From JBLNDJ01 sp050261515 (GTDB lineage Bacteria > Acidobacteriota > Terriglobia > Bryobacterales > Bryobacteraceae), in NCBI GenBank assembly GCA_050261515.1, contig JBLNDJ010000052.1:1-64000 (forward strand): a DNA stretch of 64,000 nt. The letters run 5' to 3'. Under the pieces are notes generated by a model. It ran no database searches. It saw only the letters and a list, made by a program, of their open reading frames with translations, and was not told where the DNA came from. Positions 23,392-31,694 of this stretch are shown piece after piece. Within the stretch, counting starts at the first letter, position 1. The number at the start of each line of letters is the position of its first letter. Both the position numbers and the translations under genes were made by a program.

Positions 23392-23970
23392 TTACTGTGA
23401 ATCTCCGAGCCCGTCCGTTTCAGGCGGGTTGGTCCGGGCGGCAAGATATTTCTCGCGGAACCGGGCTTTGGCGCGGTGGAGCACCACGCGCAGGTATTCG
23501 GCGGTCACGCCCATTTCGCGGCAGATCTCGTTCCGGTCCCTTTCTTCCAGGAAGACCATGCGCAGCAGCGCCCGGTCCTTCTTGGGAAGGCCGGACAGGA
23601 CTTCTTCGACCTGGCGCTTGCGCTCGCTGTCCACCAGGTCGCGGTCGAGGGTCACACGATCGTCGGCCGGCTCGTCGTACGGCGCATTCTGCCGATAGCG
23701 GCCCTCTGCCCGAAAATGCTCGAGCAGGACGTTGTTGGACACCGCCCAAACAAACGCGCCGAGCCGCTCGGGGTTCTGTATACCGTTTTCGCGGATGGTC
23801 TGGAGCACCCGCAGAAGCGTTTCCTGGCGGACGTCGAAGATGAGATCCGGAGAGCGCACAGACCGCTTGAGCTTGATCAGCAGCAATTCGCCGAAATAGG
23901 CCGCAAAGTGGCGTTCCGTGTGGGGATCGCGAGCTTTCAGCCTGGAGACGTAACTGTCGTCGAAGCGCAA
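23392..23970 (-). CDS. ECF-type RNA polymerase sigma factor
   Basis: The protein has 192 residues starting at a TTG (23968-23970), giving MRFDDSYVSRLKARDPHTE as in acidobacterial homologues. Region 2 includes LIFDVRQETLLRVLQTIREN and AFVWAVSNNVLLEHFRAEG. Region 4 (about 135-180) has LPKKDRALLRMVFLEERDR and a helix-turn-helix (EICREMGVTAEYLRVVLHRA). Sigma regions 1 and 3 are absent, as expected for group 4. It is first in the operon with the membrane anti-sigma, the unknown protein and the TPR-CHAT protein, and it probably drives its own operon plus unknown targets. The gene diverges from tdh. Confidence 0.88.
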   Translation of the reverse strand: MRFDDSYVSRLKARDPHTERHFAAYFGELLLIKLKRSVRSPDLIFDVRQETLLRVLQTIRENGIQNPERLGAFVWAVSNNVLLEHFRAEGRYRQNAPYDEPADDRVTLDRDLVDSERKRQVEEVLSGLPKKDRALLRMVFLEERDRNEICREMGVTAEYLRVVLHRAKARFREKYLAARTNPPETDGLGDSQ

Positions 23971-24032
23971 TGTTCTATATGAGTTTTACGAGTATATCAA
24001 GCCCGCTTGCCGCCGGCGGTACGATGGTAGGA

Positions 24033-25061
24033 ATGAAAGCCCTTGTGAAGAGCCGCCCGGAGCCCGGCCTGTGGCTCGAGGACGTGCCGGAGCCCGAGTT
24101 CGGGATCAATGACGTGCTGATTCGGGTGGACCGCACCGCGATTTGCGGCACCGATGTCCACATATACGAGTGGAACGACTGGGCGAAGAAGACGATTTCC
24201 GTTCCCATGGTGGTGGGGCACGAGTTCGTCGGCGAGATCGTGAAGACCGGCTCGAACGTGGCCGATTTCTTCCCGGGCGACGTGGTCAGCGGCGAGGGGC
24301 ACGTGGTGTGCGGGCGGTGCCGGAACTGCCTGGCCGGGCGGCGGCACCTGTGCGCGCGAACGAAGGGCGTCGGGGTGAACCGGCCCGGGGCTTTCGCCGA
24401 GTACATCGCGCTTCCGATGACCAATGTATGGCACCACAGGCCGACGATCAGCCGCGATATCGCGGCGATCTTCGATCCGTTCGGCAACGCCGTCCATACG
24501 GCGCTTTCGTTTCCGGTGCTGGGCGAGGATGTTCTCATCACCGGCGCGGGGCCCATCGGGATGATGGCGGCGGCGGTGGTGCGGCACGCGGGGGCGCGCT
24601 ACGTGGTGATTACAGACGTGAATCCGAAACGGCTCGAGCTGGCGAAGAAGTTCGGCGTCACGCGCGCGGTGAACGTGAACACGGAGTCGCTCGCCGAAGT
24701 CCAGAAGGAGCTCGGCATGCAGGAGGGCTTCGACGTAGGGCTCGAAATGTCGGGTAGCGAGGCCGCGCTGCGCGAAATGATCGCCAATATGAGCCACGGC
24801 GGCAAGATCGCGATTCTCGGGATTCCGCCGAAGCAGATGTGCGTGGACTGGAACACGATCATCTTCAACATGCTCACGATCAAGGGCATCTACGGGCGCG
24901 AGATGTATGAGACCTGGTACAAGATGACCGTTATGCTCGAGTCCGGGCTGGATATATCGCCCGTGATCACGCACCGGTTTTCGTACTGCGATTACGAGAA
25001 GGGTTTCGAGGCGATGCGCGGCGGCGAGGCGGCGAAAGTGATTCTGGAATGGCGGCGGTAG
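24033..25061 (+). CDS. tdh: L-threonine 3-dehydrogenase
   Basis: The protein has 342 residues, starting MKALVKSRPEPGLWLEDVPE as in known Tdh proteins; an in-frame ATG at 24024 would add three residues. It is a zinc-dependent medium-chain dehydrogenase. The catalytic zinc site is in AICGTDVHIYEW and GHEFVGE, the structural zinc cysteines are in HVVCGRCRNC and HLCART, and the Rossmann loop is GAGPIGMM. Strings such as GVGVNRPGAFAEY and FDPFGNAVHTALSF are specific to Tdh. It converts L-threonine to 2-amino-3-ketobutyrate with NAD+ in the cytosol. No kbl neighbour is present; it stands alone beside the divergent sigma operon. Confidence 0.94.
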   Translation: MKALVKSRPEPGLWLEDVPEPEFGINDVLIRVDRTAICGTDVHIYEWNDWAKKTISVPMVVGHEFVGEIVKTGSNVADFFPGDVVSGEGHVVCGRCRNCLAGRRHLCARTKGVGVNRPGAFAEYIALPMTNVWHHRPTISRDIAAIFDPFGNAVHTALSFPVLGEDVLITGAGPIGMMAAAVVRHAGARYVVITDVNPKRLELAKKFGVTRAVNVNTESLAEVQKELGMQEGFDVGLEMSGSEAALREMIANMSHGGKIAILGIPPKQMCVDWNTIIFNMLTIKGIYGREMYETWYKMTVMLESGLDISPVITHRFSYCDYEKGFEAMRGGEAAKVILEWRR

Positions 25062-25196
25062 AAGCGCTCACCGCCGGCCGGTAACCGCTCTGGGCGAAAT
25101 TTAAACCCACAATTTTCAAAAACATCCGGAGTTCGCCGGGCAGGCGCGCGGGATTCGTGTGCCTAGACTGAGCGTGTTGATTGGAGCGAATCTCGG

Positions 25197-27104
25197 ATGA
25201 AATCGACCCTTCTGGCATGCACGCTGGCGCTGGGGGCGGCTTGGACGGCCGCCGCGCAGACGCAGATCGACCTTCGGACACAGGGCAGGAACATCGACTT
25301 TTCGGGCGCGGGCTCGACCAAGCCGTTCCGCATGGGAACGCTGCTTCCCGGATCGTGCTCGGTGGGCGAGGTGTTTTTCAAGACCGATGCTGCGGCGGGC
25401 GCAAATTTGTACGCCTGCACCGCGGCAGGCGTTTGGACGCTCCAGAGCGGCGGGAGCCCCACGTTCGGCGGCGACATCAGCGGGACGCCCGGGGCCGCGG
25501 TCGTAGGCGGGTTGCAGGGGCGAGCGATCTCCCCGGCCGCTCCGGCCGACGGCGAGGTGCTGCGGTGGAGCGGCGCGGCGAGCCAGTGGCAGCCGTTCCC
25601 TTCCGTGCTCTCCGGGGGGTCGAACTACTCGCAGGCGTTCTCGGGCGCCACCAGCGTGACGATCGCAGGCACGGCGCACGGGCTCGGAACGGCGAACGTG
25701 ATCGTCGATTGCTACGACGCAGCGACTCCGGCGGCGCGGCTCGAGCCGGCGTCGGTGACGGTGCATCCGGCGACGTTCGACGTGACGGTGACGTTCTCGA
25801 GCGCCCGGAGCGGGCGGTGCGTGGTGAACGGGTCCGGGGCGAGCGGCGGCGTGCAGGCGACCGCGAGCAACACGTTCGCGGCGGGGACGGCGCAGACGTT
25901 CCAGGGCGCGCTTGTGGCGACGAGCGCGGAGCGGACGGCTCCGGTAAAGGCCGGCATGGCGCTGCCCGCAGCGTGCGCGGCGGGCGACCAGTTCTTCAAG
26001 ACCGACGCCGCGCCGGGCCAGAATCTCTACTTCTGCACGGCGGCGAATACGTGGACCCAGATGGCGGGGGCGGTCTCCGGGACGATCGGCAACAGCCAGC
26101 TTGCCGCCGGGATCGATGCGGTTAAAATCGGCGCGGGAACGGTGAACAACACGGTGTTCGGGTACCTGGCCAACGTCACGGGCGACGTGCAGGCGCAGCT
26201 TCTGGAGAAGGCGGCGGCAAGCCATACGCATACGGCAACAGGCGACGCTTCGGGCGATTTGGGGAGCCTGCGCGTGACCGCGATTCAGGGGCGCGCGGTT
26301 TCCCCGGCGGCGCCGGCGGGGGGACAGGCGCTGGTGTGGAACGCGGGTGGCAATACGTGGGAGCCGGCGACGGTTGCTGGGGGCGGCGGAGCGGGGATGG
26401 CGGCGCAGTTGAACGATTTCGCGGTGGCGCGGACCAGCGGGACGGTACTGACGATCGGAGCGAATTGCTCGGATGCTACGCCGTGCAACGTGCGGTTCGG
26501 CAACTCGGTGTACAGCGTCACACAGAGCTGCACGGCGACGCTGGGGGCGTCCACGGCGATGGCATATGTCTACGTGGCGGCGGACGGGATTTTGACGGTC
26601 GGTCACGATTCGACGGTCGCGGCGGCGGGCGGGTGCGTGGCGCAGGCGGGCGTGACGAACTTCCCGGCCGATTCGATTCCGCTCTACGGGTGGACGGCGA
26701 CGGGCGGGGCGTGGGACGTCGCAGGCGGGCGCGACTACCGGGCGATGCTGAGCGCAAAGGGAGTTTCGGCCGGCGCCGGGATCGCGACGGTGGAATCGGG
26801 CGGGCGTACAACGGTGTCGGTGGATACGGCGATGGTGCCGACGTACCTGGCCGGAAGCGCGACGATCGATTTCCCGTCGATCGCCCACGGCGCGTGCTCG
26901 GCGGACCAGACGGTGCCGGTTTACGGGGCGACGGCCGGCGACGCGGTGGCGCCGGGGTGGCCGGGGACGCTCGCGGCGGGGCTCGTGGGGATGATGCGGG
27001 TGTCCGCGGCCGATACTGTGGCGGTGCGGTTATGCAATCTGTCGGGCGCGGCGGCGGATCCGGCGAGCGCGACTTTCCGGGCGGTGGTGGTGCGGAGCTT
27101 CTGA
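25197..27104 (+). CDS. Secreted modular repeat protein (tail-fibre/stalk-like)
   Basis: The protein has 635 residues with a signal peptide (LLACTLALGAAWTAAAQ). The body is rich in Gly, Ala, Thr and Ser with little charge. Two internal modules are duplicated: GEVFFKTDAAAGANLYACTA (near residue 57) matches GDQFFKTDAAPGQNLYFCTA (near 262), and LQGRAISPAAPADGEVLRW (near 103) matches IQGRAVSPAAPAGGQALVW (near 363). Paired Cys residues in the modules suggest disulfides. The C-terminal half resembles beta-structured fibre proteins of phage tails or surface stalks. I do not recognise a named family. The gene is monocistronic, ending at a strong hairpin. Confidence 0.75.
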   Translation: MKSTLLACTLALGAAWTAAAQTQIDLRTQGRNIDFSGAGSTKPFRMGTLLPGSCSVGEVFFKTDAAAGANLYACTAAGVWTLQSGGSPTFGGDISGTPGAAVVGGLQGRAISPAAPADGEVLRWSGAASQWQPFPSVLSGGSNYSQAFSGATSVTIAGTAHGLGTANVIVDCYDAATPAARLEPASVTVHPATFDVTVTFSSARSGRCVVNGSGASGGVQATASNTFAAGTAQTFQGALVATSAERTAPVKAGMALPAACAAGDQFFKTDAAPGQNLYFCTAANTWTQMAGAVSGTIGNSQLAAGIDAVKIGAGTVNNTVFGYLANVTGDVQAQLLEKAAASHTHTATGDASGDLGSLRVTAIQGRAVSPAAPAGGQALVWNAGGNTWEPATVAGGGGAGMAAQLNDFAVARTSGTVLTIGANCSDATPCNVRFGNSVYSVTQSCTATLGASTAMAYVYVAADGILTVGHDSTVAAAGGCVAQAGVTNFPADSIPLYGWTATGGAWDVAGGRDYRAMLSAKGVSAGAGIATVESGGRTTVSVDTAMVPTYLAGSATIDFPSIAHGACSADQTVPVYGATAGDAVAPGWPGTLAAGLVGMMRVSAADTVAVRLCNLSGAAADPASATFRAVVVRSF

Positions 27105-27105
27105 G

Positions 27106-27129
27106 GGGAGGCGGGTTTGTCCGCCTCCC
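27106..27129. terminator. Bidirectional hairpin terminator
   Basis: A perfect 9-bp stem (GGGAGGCGG at 27106-27114 with CCGCCTCCC at 27121-27129) and a 6-base loop lie 2 bp after the stop of the repeat protein and 21 bp from the end of the convergent chemoreceptor gene. There is no marked U-tract. Confidence 0.6.
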
Positions 27130-27150
27130 GGAGTGATTAGGGAATGCCGG

Positions 27151-28779
27151 TTAGAATTCTTTGAAGTCTTCCTCCAGCGGGAAGGCGTCTTTGCCGGGCT
27201 TGGCCCCGATTGGGACGGGCTCGGGGGGGTGGTTGTAGGAGTCGCGGGCCACGGCTGTGCGCAGGGCGTTGAGGCCGGGCTCGTGTTTTTGAGTCGCCGG
27301 GGTGTGGCGGACGGTCTTCTTTTTGCTGCCGGTTCCCATCGATTCGCCGCCTCCCACCATCGCGGTAAGACGTTCGACGATGCCCCGGAGGGTGTCCGAT
27401 TGGGCGTTCAACTCTTCGGCCGCCGAGGCACTTTCTTCGGCGTTGGCGGCGGTCTTCTGCGTTACCTGCTCCATCTGAGTGATCGCCTTTCCGATCTGCT
27501 CGATGCCTCGCGCCTGTTCCTCGCTGCCCAGGTTCACTTCGTCTACCAGGGTCTTCACCTTGGCCGATTCTTCCGTGATGATTCGAATCGCGTCGGCCAC
27601 CTGGTCCACCTTGGTCTTGCCGTCGTTGGACTTGGCAATCGACTCCTCAATCAATGCCGCGGTGTCCTTGGCCGCCTGCGCGCAGCGCTGAGCCAGGTTG
27701 CGGACTTCATCGGCCACTACGGCGAAGCCCATGCCCGCTTCGCCCGCCCGGGCCGCCTCGACGGCCGCGTTCAACGCGAGGATGTTGGTCTGGAAGGCGA
27801 TTTCATCGATCACCTTGATGATTTTCGAGATCTTGCCGCTCTGAGCGTTGATCTCTCCCATGGCCGTGACCGTTTCTTCAAGCGACTGGTTGGTCTGAAT
27901 GAATTTCTGCTGCGAGTTCGCGACCAACGCGGCCGCGGTGCGCGAATTTTCGCTATTTTTGCGCGACATGGAATTGATCTCCTCGCTCGAGGCGGAGGTT
28001 TCCTCAAGCGACGCCGCCTGCTCAGAGGCCCCCTGAGCAAGCGACTGGCTCGAAGCGGAGACCTGCGAGGCCGCGCTGGCGGTTTGCTCGGCGCCCTCGG
28101 CCAACTCCCCCGCGAGCCGGCGCAGCGTGTTGCTGATCTGCCGGACGATGAACAGGACGCCGACACCCAAAGCCACGCTCAGTCCGATCATCACGAAAGC
28201 GAGCCAGCGGCTGCGCGCCGCCGCCGCCAAGCCTTCCGTATAGGCCGTGGCAAGCAGCTCTTTATTGATCTGATTCACATCGTCGGCCGCTTTGCCCATC
28301 TGGTCCGCAATGGGCTTCTGCTTCTCTTTGCGGATTGTGTTGCCTTCCTCGACCTGCCCCTTCACGCACATGTCGGCCACTTCCTCGAAGGACACCTTCC
28401 ATGCCTCCAGACCGGATGCAGCCTGTTCCACGGCCCGCTTGCCGCGTTCGGTAGCCAGCAGGGGCCGCATCTCCGCCAGGGTGTTCTCGATCTTTTTGCT
28501 GCTGTCGCGGAACGCCTGGCGGCTCGCCTCGAGCTCGCGGCTGTCCTTAAGGGCGGCCGAAAGCACGACGCTCCGCACGGCCGCGCGCATGTCGGCCACG
28601 GACGTGTTTATTTCGCCCGCCAAGAGCACCTTCTTCGCGGTGCGGTTGGCAACATCATCGATATGCCCGCCGAGAACGCCGATCGCGTTCAGCGAGGTGT
28701 AACTCAACACGAGCATGAGCGCGAGCAAGGCGCCGAAGCTGGCGAAGAGTTTCTTGCCGATCGTCATCTGTGATTTCAT
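27151..28779 (-). CDS. Methyl-accepting chemotaxis protein
   Basis: The protein has 542 residues. An N-terminal helix (FASFGALLALMLVLSYTSL), a periplasmic four-helix-bundle sensor (about 35-185) and a second membrane helix (about 190-212) lead into a very short linker. The signalling domain (about 215-470) contains the conserved tip EIAFQTNILALNAAVEAARA and the methylation-helix pattern TASAASQVSASSQSLAQGAS. The C-terminus ends LEEDFKEF after a long flexible linker, which might be a CheR/CheB tether-like tail. It lies 19 bp after the cheW gene in the same operon. It probably works with a chemosensory array encoded elsewhere, since no cheA is in the window. Confidence 0.92.
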   Translation of the reverse strand: MKSQMTIGKKLFASFGALLALMLVLSYTSLNAIGVLGGHIDDVANRTAKKVLLAGEINTSVADMRAAVRSVVLSAALKDSRELEASRQAFRDSSKKIENTLAEMRPLLATERGKRAVEQAASGLEAWKVSFEEVADMCVKGQVEEGNTIRKEKQKPIADQMGKAADDVNQINKELLATAYTEGLAAAARSRWLAFVMIGLSVALGVGVLFIVRQISNTLRRLAGELAEGAEQTASAASQVSASSQSLAQGASEQAASLEETSASSEEINSMSRKNSENSRTAAALVANSQQKFIQTNQSLEETVTAMGEINAQSGKISKIIKVIDEIAFQTNILALNAAVEAARAGEAGMGFAVVADEVRNLAQRCAQAAKDTAALIEESIAKSNDGKTKVDQVADAIRIITEESAKVKTLVDEVNLGSEEQARGIEQIGKAITQMEQVTQKTAANAEESASAAEELNAQSDTLRGIVERLTAMVGGGESMGTGSKKKTVRHTPATQKHEPGLNALRTAVARDSYNHPPEPVPIGAKPGKDAFPLEEDFKEF

Positions 28780-28798
28780 GATTGGTTCTCCCGTATCT

Positions 28799-29308
28799 TC
28801 ACTGCATCAACGCGTCCAGCCCGCGCAGTTCGCGGCCGGCCAGCACACGGTCTATATCCAGCAGGATTTTGACTTTGCCCTTCACCTTAGCCATGCCGAG
28901 CAGGTAGGAAGCCGCTGCGCCCTGCCCGAACTCCGGCGTATCCTCGATATCGCCGGCCGCCAGGTTGAGAACCTCGGCGACGGCATCCACCACGATTCCC
29001 AGGAGCGCCGCGTCCGCTTCGACCTGCACCACGACGATGCAGGTGCGCTGCGTGTATTCGATCTCCGGCAGGCCGAACTTCAGGCGCAGGTCCACGACAG
29101 GGATTACGCTGCCTCGCAGGTTGATGACGCCTTTTACATAAGCCGGCGTCTGCGGCACGGCCGTGATGTCCTGAACGCCCATGATTTCCCGAACCTTCAA
29201 GACCTGGATGCCGAACTCTTCCGAGCCGAGATCGAACACCAAGTACTTGCCTGCCCGGTCGCCGGTACTGCCGGCCGGACTCTGTTCGTGTAAGTGCGCC
29301 TGTCCCAC
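28799..29308 (-). CDS. cheW: CheW-like chemotaxis coupling protein
   Basis: The protein has 169 residues from a GTG start. The CheW fold begins KYLVFDLGSEEFGIQVLKVREI and includes the diagnostic VPQTPAYVKGVINLRGSVIP and the terminal KVKILLDIDRVL. It couples chemoreceptors to CheA. It is upstream of, and co-directional with, the chemoreceptor gene, so the pair is a receptor/adaptor operon. A 15-residue N-terminal extension is unusual but short. Confidence 0.92.
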   Translation of the reverse strand: MGQAHLHEQSPAGSTGDRAGKYLVFDLGSEEFGIQVLKVREIMGVQDITAVPQTPAYVKGVINLRGSVIPVVDLRLKFGLPEIEYTQRTCIVVVQVEADAALLGIVVDAVAEVLNLAAGDIEDTPEFGQGAAASYLLGMAKVKGKVKILLDIDRVLAGRELRGLDALMQ

Positions 29309-29680
29309 AATTAGTTATCGGCGGTTCGAGGCGCGGGCTATAGGACCGCAATGAGCGTAGAGTCCCTCGCCAGTAAGGCTTCGTGCCGCGCGTGCTTGAG
29401 GCCTGGGCCGCGAAGTTTAAGGGTGATCCGATCTACGAGAAGTGGAGGGGGAAGCGGAGGGAAGATCTATCCATCGAGCAGCAGGTGCCAGGACGTCGCG
29501 AGGAGTCAGGCAATCTTTGATGCTGCCTGGCGCGATATAGCACCCGAAACGATATCCCGAGCCTCCTCCGCCGTGAGGGGTTCTGAGTCCATAAGCTCGT
29601 CACAGTATCCATCGAAGGGAACCCAAACGCGAGATGAGCGCGGCTCCTTTTCCCTGACGCCCGCGACTGGAGGGCCATCG
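29309..29680. other. Gene-poor stretch with possible decayed coding fragments
   Basis: No intact gene is convincing here. On the plus strand 29375-29520 reads as a 48-codon fragment with protein-like content (VLEAWAAKFKGDPIYEKWRG). On the minus strand about 29506-29700 an open frame without a start codon reads VWVPFDGYCDELMDSEPLTA and continues to a stop at 29506-29508. Both look like remnants. The stretch lies next to the 3' end of the tRNA-Ser gene, a common integration position, but no integrase or duplicated tRNA end is visible. Confidence 0.4.
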
Positions 29681-29914
29681 ATGCACGACGAACTGGTTAC
29701 GGTGGGAGCGCACTATCTGCGCGCCGCGGCGAGTTCGTTCCGGGATTGGTCCACGCGCATGGTGGCGGACTTCGGGGAAGCGATCCGGCCGCACCTGTTG
29801 AGCATCTACGTGCGGGCGAAGCGGATCCACGCGGCCTACCGGAACAGCTCCCTCGGAAGCGAGCGCGGATCGTTCTCGGCGGCATCGCAACGTGCTATGC
29901 GTCTTTGTGATTGA
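29681..29914 (+). CDS. Small protein of unknown function
   Basis: This is a 77-residue ORF starting MHDELVTVGAHYLRAAAS with a perfect Shine-Dalgarno GGAGG at 29669-29673, 7 bases before the ATG. The N-terminal 50 residues are amphipathic and plausible for a folded helical protein (FRDWSTRMVADFGEAIRPHL). The last 25 residues are Ser/Arg-rich. I do not recognise the family. It lies between decayed fragments and tRNA-Ser. Confidence 0.45.
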   Translation: MHDELVTVGAHYLRAAASSFRDWSTRMVADFGEAIRPHLLSIYVRAKRIHAAYRNSSLGSERGSFSAASQRAMRLCD

Positions 29915-29930
29915 AAATAAAGTTGAAATG

Positions 29931-30025
<95 letters not shown>

Positions 30026-30142
30026 GTCAGTGCGGGTTGCCTTCCGATGGTAGCATAACCGGGCGCGGCCGGATCTATACCCGCGATGGCGGAGAGCGGC
30101 CTCGCCAGACGCGGGGGGTTGCCCTATACTGGTGGTCTTGTT

Positions 30143-31669
30143 GTGACGAATGCGAAACATTCCGGCACAAAGGGGGGCGACGCGGTGATCTCGCGGGCGG
30201 CGTTTGAAGCACTCGCGGAGAACTCGCCTTTCGCCATCTATGCCACCGGCCCCGACGGGCGCGTGCGGAGTTGGAACGACGCCGCCGCGCGGATCTTCGG
30301 ATGGACGCGCGAAGAGGCGCTCGGAGAGCGTGTTCCGCTGCTCGAGCCGGTGGATCCGGACGGGGAGCTGGCCGGCGTCGAGGTCCGGGCGATGCGCAAG
30401 GACGGGACGGCGGCGGAGTTGAGCGTATGGCGGTCGCCGCTCGACGAGGGCTTCCTGTGGGCGGCAGCGGACATCACCGAGCGCAAGTCGCTCGAGCGGC
30501 AGCTTCAACGGGCACAGAAGATGGAAGCCGTGGGACGCCTGGCGAGCGGCGTAGCGCACGACTTCAACAACCTGCTCACGGTGATCGCGGGCTATGGCCA
30601 CATGCTGCTCGAGGACCTGGAAAAGCAGCCAGCCTCGCGCGCGAGCGTGGAGGAGATCCTGCGGGCGGTGGATCGGGCCTGCGCGCTGACGACGCAGTTG
30701 CTCACCTTCAGCCGGCGGCAGGTTTCGCCGCCGAAGACGGTGGACGTCAACGATCTGGTTCTGAACATGGACAAGATGCTCAGGCGCGTGATCGGCGAGC
30801 ACATCGAACTGGTAACGGCCCTGAGCCCGGCGGCGGGGAAGATCAACGCCGACCCCGGACAGATCGAGCAGGTGATCATGAACCTGGTCGTAAACTCGCG
30901 CGATGCGATGCCGGAGGGCGGCAGGATCACGATCGAGACGGCGAACGCCACGCTCGATGAGGAATACGCGCGCATCCATCTGACGGCGAGGCCGGGCGAA
31001 TACGTGACGCTGTCGGTAATCGATACGGGCGCGGGCATGGACGAGAAGACGCGCGCGCACATCTTCGAGCCGTTCTTCACGACCAAGGAGCAGGGCAAGG
31101 GAACGGGGCTGGGCCTGGCGCAGGTGTACGGGATCGTGAAGCAGTGCGACGGCGAGATTACGGTAGAAAGCGCGCCGCGGCAGGGCACGCGGGTCGAGAT
31201 CTACCTCCCGCGGATCTCGGGCGCGGCGTGGGCGGGCGAGGAGGAGCCGGACGAGCAGGACCGCGGCGTGGGGACCGAGACCGTTCTGCTGGTAGAGGAC
31301 GAGGACTACGTGCGGCGGCTGGTGCGCGAGGTGCTCGAGCAGCATGGCTACACGGTGCTGCCGGCGGCCGAACCGCGGCAGGCGATCGAGATCTGCCGCA
31401 ACTATCGCGGGCGGATCGAGCTGCTGCTGACCGACGTCGTGATGCCGCAGATGAGCGGGCGCGAACTGGCCGACCGCGCGGGATGGATCCGGCCGGATAT
31501 GAGGGTGCTGTTCATGTCCGGCTACACGGACGACTCGGTATCGGGGATCGCGGCGGGCGAGTCCGGTACAGCGTTTCTGAGGAAGCCGTTCACACCGGCG
31601 GTGCTGACCAGGAAGATCCGCGAGGTGCTCGAGACCAGCCCGCAGGGACTGGGGGCCGCCGCCGAATAG
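30143..31669 (+). CDS. PAS-sensor hybrid histidine kinase with C-terminal receiver
   Basis: The protein has 508 residues from a GTG at 30143, which follows a TATACT hexamer (30125-30130); an in-frame ATG at 30086 would add 19 residues. Domains in order: PAS (about 15-110, FAIYATGPDGRVRSWNDAAA), HisKA with the phosphorylated His in ASGVAHDFNNLLTV, HATPase_c with NLVVNSRDAMPEGG, DTGAGM and GTGLGL, then a receiver (about 390-500) with VEDED, the acceptor Asp in LLLTDVVMPQMSG and the Lys in FLRKPF. No membrane helix is present, so it is cytosolic. It belongs to the complex-type kinases with VAHDFNN boxes. No cognate regulator is adjacent. Confidence 0.9.
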   Translation: MTNAKHSGTKGGDAVISRAAFEALAENSPFAIYATGPDGRVRSWNDAAARIFGWTREEALGERVPLLEPVDPDGELAGVEVRAMRKDGTAAELSVWRSPLDEGFLWAAADITERKSLERQLQRAQKMEAVGRLASGVAHDFNNLLTVIAGYGHMLLEDLEKQPASRASVEEILRAVDRACALTTQLLTFSRRQVSPPKTVDVNDLVLNMDKMLRRVIGEHIELVTALSPAAGKINADPGQIEQVIMNLVVNSRDAMPEGGRITIETANATLDEEYARIHLTARPGEYVTLSVIDTGAGMDEKTRAHIFEPFFTTKEQGKGTGLGLAQVYGIVKQCDGEITVESAPRQGTRVEIYLPRISGAAWAGEEEPDEQDRGVGTETVLLVEDEDYVRRLVREVLEQHGYTVLPAAEPRQAIEICRNYRGRIELLLTDVVMPQMSGRELADRAGWIRPDMRVLFMSGYTDDSVSGIAAGESGTAFLRKPFTPAVLTRKIREVLETSPQGLGAAAE

Positions 31670-31694
31670 GCTCCGTTCCTGCGATGATGCGCGT

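Noticed and set aside
29351..29680. Plus-strand ORF from 29351 running in frame into the small protein
   Set aside because: The first 110 codons are Ser/Arg-rich and lack a ribosome binding site; the ATG at 29681 with GGAGG is the credible start.
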